A stretch of DNA of 37,148 nt, taken from NCBI RefSeq assembly GCF_003369445.1, contig NZ_QRCU01000033.1, positions 1 through 37,148 on the forward strand. The letters are read 5' to 3'. Below, piece by piece: positions 31,399-37,148 of the stretch (within the stretch, counting starts at the first letter, position 1; each line of letters begins with the position of its first letter). The DNA is from Arthrobacter silvisoli. Its GTDB lineage: Bacteria > Actinomycetota > Actinomycetes > Actinomycetales > Micrococcaceae. The translations under genes and the position numbers were made by a program. The notes under the pieces were generated by a model. That model was not told the DNA's origin and did no database searches. It saw only the letters and a list, made by a program, of their open reading frames with translations.

Positions 31399-32583
31399 GT
31401 GACTTTTCCTGTTATAGGCGTTGTTGGCGGCGGCCAGCTCGCACGAATGATGGCCCCGGCAGCGACTGCCCTCGGTTTCGAGCTCCGCGTTCTCGCCGAA
31501 GGCGAGGACGTCTCCGCGGCACGCGCAGTCGCCACGGCACCGGTGGGCGACTACAAGGACCTGGACGCGCTCCTTGAGTTCGCCAAGGGCCTGGACGTCA
31601 TGACCTTCGACCACGAACACGTCCCCACCGATCACCTGCGGGCGCTCATCGACGCCGGAGTCAATGTCCAGCCGGGCCCGGATGCCTTGGTCCACGCCCA
31701 GGACAAGCTGGTGATGCGCGCGGCCATCGACCGCCTCGGCCTGCCCAACCCGGCCTGGGCCGCGGTGCGCACGATCTCCGAGCTCGTGGACTTCGGCACG
31801 GAAACCGGCTGGCCCGTGGTCCTGAAGACCCCGCGCGGCGGCTACGACGGCAAGGGCGTACGCATCGTGCACTCCCCCGCCGAAGCCGAGGGGACCGCCG
31901 GCTGGTTCGAGGCCATGAGCCCGCTGCTGGCCGAAGCAAAAGTGGACTTCAGCCGCGAACTGTCGGCCCTGGTGGCCAGGACTCCCGGCGGCGAATCCCG
32001 TGCCTGGCCGGTGGCCCACACCATCCAGGTGGACGGTGTCTGCGACGAAGTCATCGCGCCCGCACAGGACATCCCCGTGGAGGTCGCCGCCGCCGCGGAG
32101 GAGGCCGCGCTGCGGATCGCCGAAGAACTCGGCGTCACCGGCGTCATGGCCGCAGAACTCTTCGAAACTCCGGGAGTCGGCGCCGGCTTCCTGATCAACG
32201 AGCTGGCGATGCGGCCGCACAACACGGGCCACTGGACCCAGGACGGCTCCGTCACCAGTCAGTTCGAACAGCACCTGCGTGCCGTTCTTGACCTTCCGCT
32301 CGGTGCCACCGACGTACTGGGCACGGTTGCCGTGATGAAGAATTTCCTGGGCGGAGACAACGAGGACCTGTTCAGCGCCTACCCGCAAGCACTCGCCTAC
32401 GAGCCGGCCGCGAAGGTGCACTGCTACGGCAAGTCCGTGCGGGTCGGGCGCAAGATCGGCCACGTCAACCTCGTCGGCGGTTCCGTCTCCGAGATCGACA
32501 ACCTCCGCCGCCGCGCCACCGTGGTGGCCGGCATCATCCGCGACGGCCGCGTGCCGGCAGAATTCCCCGAGGAGACCGCATGA
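31399..32583 (+). CDS. purK: N5-carboxyaminoimidazole ribonucleotide synthase
   Basis: PurK uses ATP and bicarbonate to carboxylate AIR to N5-CAIR in purine synthesis. The 394-residue ATP-grasp enzyme starts with [20 protein letters not shown], the dinucleotide-like N-domain, then [25 protein letters not shown] (ATP-binding), [28 protein letters not shown] (the conserved ATP-grasp catalytic region), and HCYGK in the C-domain. The GTG start at 31399 is favoured by TAGGCT upstream. The stop overlaps purE as ATGA, so both are made together. Confidence 0.96.
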   Translation: MTFPVIGVVGGGQLARMMAPAATALGFELRVLAEGEDVSAARAVATAPVGDYKDLDALLEFAKGLDVMTFDHEHVPTDHLRALIDAGVNVQPGPDALVHAQDKLVMRAAIDRLGLPNPAWAAVRTISELVDFGTETGWPVVLKTPRGGYDGKGVRIVHSPAEAEGTAGWFEAMSPLLAEAKVDFSRELSALVARTPGGESRAWPVAHTIQVDGVCDEVIAPAQDIPVEVAAAAEEAALRIAEELGVTGVMAAELFETPGVGAGFLINELAMRPHNTGHWTQDGSVTSQFEQHLRAVLDLPLGATDVLGTVAVMKNFLGGDNEDLFSAYPQALAYEPAAKVHCYGKSVRVGRKIGHVNLVGGSVSEIDNLRRRATVVAGIIRDGRVPAEFPEETA

Positions 32584-33143
32584 GTGCACAGAACGCCGCC
32601 CCGATCGTAGGTCTCGTGATGGGCTCGGACTCCGATTGGCCCGTAATGGAAGCCGCTGCCGACGCCCTCGCCGAATTCGGCATCCCCTTCGAGGCCGACG
32701 TCGTCTCCGCGCACCGGATGCCCACCGAAATGATCCGCTACGGGCAGACCGCCCATGAGCGCGGCATCCGCGTGATCATCGCCGGTGCCGGCGGTGCCGC
32801 ACACCTGCCGGGCATGCTCGCCTCTGTCACCCCGCTTCCGGTCATCGGCGTGCCGGTGCCGCTGAAGACCCTGGACGGCATGGACTCGCTGCTCTCCATC
32901 GTGCAGATGCCCGCCGGCGTTCCTGTGGCCACCGTATCGATCGGCGGCGCACGCAACGCGGGCCTGCTCGCCGTGCGCATGCTGGCGTCCGGCGGCGACG
33001 AGCTCGCCGCCCGCCTCCAGGGTGAGCTCCTCGAGTTCGCGCAGGAACTGAACAACGTGGCCTCGGCCAAGGGTGCCAAGCTGCGCGACAAGGTTGCAGA
33101 AGTCTTCTCCCAGGACAACGCCTCCGCCCGGAGCAGCCGCTAA
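32580..33143 (+). CDS. purE: N5-carboxyaminoimidazole ribonucleotide mutase
   Basis: PurE moves the carboxyl group of N5-CAIR to C4, giving CAIR, the step after PurK. The 187-residue class I enzyme has [18 protein letters not shown], the active-site SAHRMP with its conserved His, [11 protein letters not shown], and [14 protein letters not shown]-terminal extension of about 20 residues is polar. The ATG overlaps the purK stop (ATGA at 32580-32583). The LCP gene follows 14 bp later, so the purine pair and envelope genes may share a transcript. Confidence 0.97.
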   Translation: MSAQNAAPIVGLVMGSDSDWPVMEAAADALAEFGIPFEADVVSAHRMPTEMIRYGQTAHERGIRVIIAGAGGAAHLPGMLASVTPLPVIGVPVPLKTLDGMDSLLSIVQMPAGVPVATVSIGGARNAGLLAVRMLASGGDELAARLQGELLEFAQELNNVASAKGAKLRDKVAEVFSQDNASARSSR

Positions 33144-33157
33144 GGGAGGCCGCGCCG

Positions 33158-34816
33158 ATGACAAGGAGCCAGACGAGCAGCCAGTCCAGCCCCAGGGAAC
33201 ACCAGAACACAGCCGCACTCACCGACCCGGTCCGGTTCCCGGCCTCCGCGAGTGCGCCGGTGCGGACCAAGCGCGCCTTCGTCCTGCTCCTGATGACGCT
33301 GCTCCTGCCGGGCAGCGCGCAACTGGTGGCCGGTGACCGCAAGCTGGGCCGGACCGCCCTCCGGGTGACTTTCACCGTGTGGGCGCTGGCGCTGCTGATG
33401 TTGGGGTTGGCCCTGTTCAACCGTTCCCTGATGCTGGCTTTGGTTACGCATCCCGTGGCGTCCCTGGTGCTGATCGTGCTCCTGCTCGCCCTCGCCGCCG
33501 GCTGGGCCCTGCTTTTCCTGAACACCTTCCGGATCATCCGGCCGGTGCTGCTGGCCCCCGGCATGCGGCCGATTGTCGCCGTCGCGCTGGTGCTCTCCCT
33601 GGTGATCGGCAGCGGATCCCTGAGCTACCTGGCGTACGTGCTGAACGTGGGCCGCAACGCGATCGGCAGCATCTTCGCCAACGGCCCGGCCTTGGAACCC
33701 GTGGACGGCCGCTACAACTTCCTTATGATGGGCGGCGACGCGGGCGACGGCCGCACCGGGCGGCGCCCGGACAGCCTCTCGGTCATGAGCGTCGACGCCG
33801 AAACCGGCCAAAGTGCGATCATCTCGGTACCGCGCAACCTCCAGAACGCCCAGTTCAGCGAGGGCTCCCCAATGCGCCGGATCTATCCGGAGGGCTACAA
33901 CTGCGGCAACGAATGCCTCATCAACGCCATCAACACCGAGGTCAGCAACAAGTACACCGACCTCTACCCCGGCGTCGCCGATCCCGGCGCGCAGGCCACC
34001 ATGGAAGCGGTGTCCGGAAGCCTCGGCATCACCATCCAGGCCTATGTGGTGGTGGACATGGACGGCTTCTCCAAGCTGATCGACGCCATGGGGGGCATCC
34101 GGATCAAGGCCGGCGGCTGGGTTCCCATCAGCGGCGGCATGCTGCCAGGCAGCGACAACCGGCATGTGAAGCCGGACGGCTGGATCCCCGCGGGCGAACA
34201 GAAGCTCAACGGTTTCCAGGCCCAGTGGTACAGCCGCTCCCGCGAGAACGTGGACGATTTCGCCAGGATTTCCCGCCAGCAGTGCGTCCAGCAGGCCATG
34301 CTCAAGCAATTGGATCCGGCTACGCTGCTGTCCAAGTTCGAGGCCATCGCCAACGCCGGCACCAAGGTGGTGGAATCCAACATTTCCTCCACCCAGCTGG
34401 GCAGCTTCGTGGACCTGGCCATCAAGTCCAAGAGCCAGCCTGTGACCCGCCTGACCATCGGCCCGCCGGACTTCGATGCCGGGTTCTCCACCGTGCCGGA
34501 TTTCAACGTCATCCATGAGCGCGTGCAGAAGCTGCTCCACGCCAAGCCCAGCCCCAAGGCCGGTGCCGTGCAGGAGGACTCTTTGGCCGGCGTCGGGCAG
34601 TCGGTCCCCGGAAGCGGCCCGCAGGCCGGCGGCGTTCCCGCCCAGGCAGCTCCCGCCCAGGCCACCGCGGAGACATCGGACGATTTCACCCCGGTGACCA
34701 CCCGCCCGGACGGCCAGCCGATCACGGCCGCCTACCTGAACTCGCTCTACGACATCCAGGACTATGCGACGCTTGAACAACTGCTGGCCAACAACGGCCA
34801 GTGCCGCCCCCTGTAG
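33158..34816 (+). CDS. LytR-CpsA-Psr (LCP) family protein
   Basis: LCP proteins transfer polyprenyl-linked glycopolymers such as teichoic acid, arabinogalactan or capsule to peptidoglycan, outside the membrane. The 552-residue protein has four N-terminal membrane segments over about 45-170, more than the single one of most LCP proteins. The LCP domain covers about 180-440: NFLMMGGDAGDGRTGRRPDSLSV with the catalytic Arg/Asp signature, IISVPRNLQ, INAINTEVSNKY, and AYVVVDMDGFSKLIDAMGGI. Later WYSRSRENVDDFARISRQQ is the conserved closing motif. The C-terminal 100 residues are Ala/Pro/Gln-rich. GGGAGG lies 8 bases before the ATG. It follows purE and precedes manA. The attached polymer is unknown. 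Confidence 0.94.
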   Translation: MTRSQTSSQSSPREHQNTAALTDPVRFPASASAPVRTKRAFVLLLMTLLLPGSAQLVAGDRKLGRTALRVTFTVWALALLMLGLALFNRSLMLALVTHPVASLVLIVLLLALAAGWALLFLNTFRIIRPVLLAPGMRPIVAVALVLSLVIGSGSLSYLAYVLNVGRNAIGSIFANGPALEPVDGRYNFLMMGGDAGDGRTGRRPDSLSVMSVDAETGQSAIISVPRNLQNAQFSEGSPMRRIYPEGYNCGNECLINAINTEVSNKYTDLYPGVADPGAQATMEAVSGSLGITIQAYVVVDMDGFSKLIDAMGGIRIKAGGWVPISGGMLPGSDNRHVKPDGWIPAGEQKLNGFQAQWYSRSRENVDDFARISRQQCVQQAMLKQLDPATLLSKFEAIANAGTKVVESNISSTQLGSFVDLAIKSKSQPVTRLTIGPPDFDAGFSTVPDFNVIHERVQKLLHAKPSPKAGAVQEDSLAGVGQSVPGSGPQAGGVPAQAAPAQATAETSDDFTPVTTRPDGQPITAAYLNSLYDIQDYATLEQLLANNGQCRPL

Positions 34817-34863
34817 TCTCTTCGTTTCAGCGCCACCCTCTTCAGCGACAAGGATTCCTGCCC

Positions 34864-36126
34864 GTGTACCAGCTTGAGAACGTCCTGCGCCCCTACGCCT
34901 GGGGGTCGACGACGGCGATCTCCGCCCTGTTGGGCACCACCGCCTCTGGCGGTCCGGAGGCGGAGTTGTGGATCGGCGCGCATCCCGGCTCGCCGTCGAT
35001 CGCCAGCCGTCCCGGGGCCTCCCCGGTTCCCCTGGACGCCCTGATCGCCGAGGACCCGGAGCATTTCCTGGGCGCGGCCAGTGTGGCGGAATTCGGACCG
35101 CGGCTGCCTTTCCTTGGCAAGCTGCTGGCAGCGGACAAGCCGCTCTCCCTGCAGGTCCACCCGAGCCTGGAGCAGTCCCGCGAAGGATTCGCCCGCGAGA
35201 ACGCCCTCGGCGTCGCCCAGGACGCTGCCGAACGCAATTACCGGGACGACAACCACAAGCCCGAGATGATCTTCGCCCTCACGCCGTTCCGGGCGCTGTG
35301 CGGCTTCCGTCCGGCAGCGGAGTCCCGGGCCATCTTCGAACACCTGGCCGAGCTGGTGGAGGCCACCGGTGCCGCCACCTCCGTGCTCCGGAACGTCATC
35401 GCCGAGCTCTCCCGGCCCGATGAGTCCGAAGCCCTGCGGGGTGCCTTCAGCACCCTCATCTCCGGCGGTGCCGCCGTGGCCGAAGCAGTGGCGTCAGCCG
35501 GTGCCGCCGTCGATGCCGCCGACTTCGGCGCCGCCGGGTCCCTGGACCCGCACGCCACCACGCTTACGGCCATGCTCGGCATCGGCAAGGAGTTTCCCGG
35601 CGACCCGGGCGTGCTGATTTCGCTGATGCTGAACCTGGTGTCGCTCGCTCCAGGCGAGGCGATGTACCTGCCGGCGGGGAACATCCACGCCTACCTGAAG
35701 GGCCTGGGCGTGGAGGTGATGGCGAGTTCGGACAACGTGCTGCGCGGCGGACTCACGCCCAAGCACATCGACATTCCGGAGCTCATGAAGACGGTGGAGT
35801 TCGCCTCGATCGGCGTCCCGCGGGTGGAGGCCGGCACGTCCGAGTTCGGCCAAGAGCTCTACACCCCGCCGTTCCGTGAATTCCAGCTCCAGCGCGTCGA
35901 GCTGGCTCCCGGTGCCGAACCGGTGCCGCTTGCGCAGTCCGGGCCCGCCGTCATCGTGGTGGTGGCCGGTGCCATGCTGCTTGACTCCCCCAAGAGCGAA
36001 CTGCGGCTGGAGCGCGGCGGCAGCGCCTTCGTGCCCGCGGCGGAGAACCCTGTCATGGTGCACGCGGTGTCCGGTGCTTCAGCGAGCAGCGTCGCGTTCG
36101 CCATCACCACGAGCCTGGGAAGCTGA
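34864..36126 (+). CDS. manA: Mannose-6-phosphate isomerase
   Basis: ManA interconverts fructose-6-phosphate and mannose-6-phosphate, the entry to GDP-mannose and polyprenyl-phosphate mannose. I choose the GTG at 34864 (MYQLENVLRPYAWGSTTAI, 420 residues), with AAGGA upstream; an open frame from 34801 adds 21 unlikely residues. Type I zinc ligands are present: Gln97 and His99 in LQVHPS, Glu134 in NHKPEMIFAL, and the His in LPAGNIHAYLKGLGVEVMASSD, followed by NVLRGGLT. Its product could feed the PMT at 14317. FemX starts 2 bp after its stop. Confidence 0.95.
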   Translation: MYQLENVLRPYAWGSTTAISALLGTTASGGPEAELWIGAHPGSPSIASRPGASPVPLDALIAEDPEHFLGAASVAEFGPRLPFLGKLLAADKPLSLQVHPSLEQSREGFARENALGVAQDAAERNYRDDNHKPEMIFALTPFRALCGFRPAAESRAIFEHLAELVEATGAATSVLRNVIAELSRPDESEALRGAFSTLISGGAAVAEAVASAGAAVDAADFGAAGSLDPHATTLTAMLGIGKEFPGDPGVLISLMLNLVSLAPGEAMYLPAGNIHAYLKGLGVEVMASSDNVLRGGLTPKHIDIPELMKTVEFASIGVPRVEAGTSEFGQELYTPPFREFQLQRVELAPGAEPVPLAQSGPAVIVVVAGAMLLDSPKSELRLERGGSAFVPAAENPVMVHAVSGASASSVAFAITTSLGS

Positions 36127-36128
36127 CC

Positions 36129-37064
36129 ATGGATTTTTTCCTGCAGAGCCCTGCCTGGGCCGACGTCCAGCGCGCCCTCGGCCGGACCGTCCACGAACAG
36201 TCCGGCCCGGGGTGGCGTTTCCTCGCCGTGGAGGAGAAGAACCCCGCCGGCAAGGTGCTCTATGCGCCGTACGGTCCGGTGGCCGAGTCTGTTGAAGCCT
36301 TCGACGCCGCCCTGGCCGCCTTGCGCAGCATCGCCCGCCGCGTCGGCGCTGTCTTCGTGCGGCTGGAGCCGGTCAGCGCGGGATTCGGGACGGAGGCTGC
36401 ACCGGCGCTGCTGCGCGCCCGTGGACTGCAGCCGGCACCGGCGAACCAACAGCCCGAGCTGAGCTGGATCGTGGACCTGGACGGCGACTTCAAGGACGTC
36501 CTTGCCGGCATGAAGCCGACCAACCGGAACCTGTACCGGAACATCCACAAGAAGGGTGTCACCTTCCGTACCTCGCAGGATCCTGCCGAGATCTCCGTGC
36601 TGCTGGACTTCCTCCACATGACCGCGGCCCGCAACGGCTTCAAGCCGCAAAGCGATGACTACCTGGGCACGGTCGCCCGGTCCCTGCTGCCGGCCGGGGC
36701 GGGGACCCTGTTCATCGCCGAACTCGAGGGCACACCGATCGCGGCCGCCTTCGCCTACGACTCCGCCGACACCCGCACCTACGCGCACGCTGCGCTGGAC
36801 GATACCCACCGCAAGCTCAGCGCCGGGATTCCGCTCCTGGTCACCCTCATGGCCGATGCCAAAGAGCGGGGCCTGAAGCACGTGGACCTGTGGGGCGTGG
36901 CGCCCGACGACGAGCCCGAGCACAAATGGGCCGGCTTCACTGCGTTCAAGAAGTCCTTCGGCGGCCGCGAGGTGGCCTACCCGGGAACGTGGGACCTGCC
37001 GGTGAACAAGCTCCGCTACGGCGCCTACCAACTGGCCCGCAAGCTGCGGAACAAGCTGCGCTAG
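36129..37064 (+). CDS. FemAB/FemX-like peptidoglycan bridge enzyme
   Basis: Members use aminoacyl-tRNA to add bridge amino acids to the lysine of lipid II in the cytoplasm. The 311-residue protein has two GNAT-like subdomains: FLQSPAWADVQRALG, VLYAPYGPV and VFVRLEP in the first; TNRNLYRNIHKKGVTFR, FIAELEGTPIAAAFAYD, and KHVDLWGVAPDDEPEHKWAGFTAFKKSFGG in the second, the usual FemAB closing motif. No coiled-coil arm is seen, so it is nearer to FemX than to FemA. The amino acid it adds cannot be told here; Arthrobacter species often have Ala-containing bridges (inference). It starts 2 bp after manA. Confidence 0.92.
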   Translation: MDFFLQSPAWADVQRALGRTVHEQSGPGWRFLAVEEKNPAGKVLYAPYGPVAESVEAFDAALAALRSIARRVGAVFVRLEPVSAGFGTEAAPALLRARGLQPAPANQQPELSWIVDLDGDFKDVLAGMKPTNRNLYRNIHKKGVTFRTSQDPAEISVLLDFLHMTAARNGFKPQSDDYLGTVARSLLPAGAGTLFIAELEGTPIAAAFAYDSADTRTYAHAALDDTHRKLSAGIPLLVTLMADAKERGLKHVDLWGVAPDDEPEHKWAGFTAFKKSFGGREVAYPGTWDLPVNKLRYGAYQLARKLRNKLR

Positions 37065-37148
37065 TTGTACTGCCCAGGGACGTTGGTTCGGTGAATGTGA
37101 TGACTCGCTGGAGTCGTTGACCCAAAGGTGAGGACCTCTGGTTGCACA
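37065..37148. other. Unassigned sequence after femX, possible insertion-sequence end
   Basis: No gene is seen in these 84 bases. The femX stop is followed directly by TGTACTGCCCAGGGACGTT, which reminds me of the ends of IS481-family elements; there is a small GACTC/GAGTC hairpin at 37102-37115. The window stops too soon to confirm a transposase or an inverted repeat. Confidence 0.25.

Overview
The window is GC-rich actinobacterial chromosome with many GTG starts. A WhiB regulator, a resuscitation-promoting factor, DUF3499, DUF5719, TIGR03089 and actinobacterial-type protein O-mannosyltransferase genes point to Micrococcaceae, most like Arthrobacter or Pseudarthrobacter (inference from gene content and order; no database search was possible). 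Nearly all of it is ordinary chromosomal backbone. I see no rRNA, tRNA, CRISPR array, prophage or complete insertion sequence.

Layout. 150-6371 (minus): ABC-F ATPase, ispE, rsmA, an RpfB-like muralytic enzyme and tatD, a block also conserved in Mycobacterium. 6522-11533 (plus): a MoxR AAA+ ATPase / DUF58 / transglutaminase (TgpA-like) operon. 11627-14244 (minus): succinate-semialdehyde dehydrogenase and rsmI. 14317-15954 (plus): protein O-mannosyltransferase, divergent from rsmI. 16090-18439 (minus): a DUF1461/Lit-like membrane protein and a SpoIIM/DUF95 protein. 18516-19313 (plus): an RDD protein. 19371-22998 (minus): L,D-transpeptidase, ahcY, a Trm112-like protein and DUF3499. 23269-23775 (plus): a degenerate zincin-like protein, separated from DUF3499 by a triple 59-60 bp tandem repeat. 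23805-29444 (minus): DUF5719, a giant GT2 membrane glycosyltransferase and WhiB. 29813-30574 (plus): TIGR03089. 30585-31181 (minus): GtrA. 31399-37064 (plus): purK, purE, LCP protein, manA and a FemX-like protein.

The common theme is the cell envelope: Rpf, L,D-transpeptidase, LCP and FemX act on peptidoglycan; PMT and the Lit-like protein may act on secreted proteins or lipoproteins; manA can feed mannose donors; GT2 and GtrA fit polysaccharide or lipid-linked sugar work. Housekeeping functions are ribosome maturation (rsmA, rsmI), isoprenoid synthesis (ispE), purine synthesis (purK, purE) and the methyl cycle (ahcY).

The most interesting non-coding signals are a structured rpf leader with mutually exclusive helices behind a promoter carrying two dyads, the triple repeat at 23077-23254, a plus-strand intrinsic terminator at 29591-29625 with no evident gene upstream, and a 27-bp duplication that copies a translation start. 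I found no clear new defence system or mobile system.
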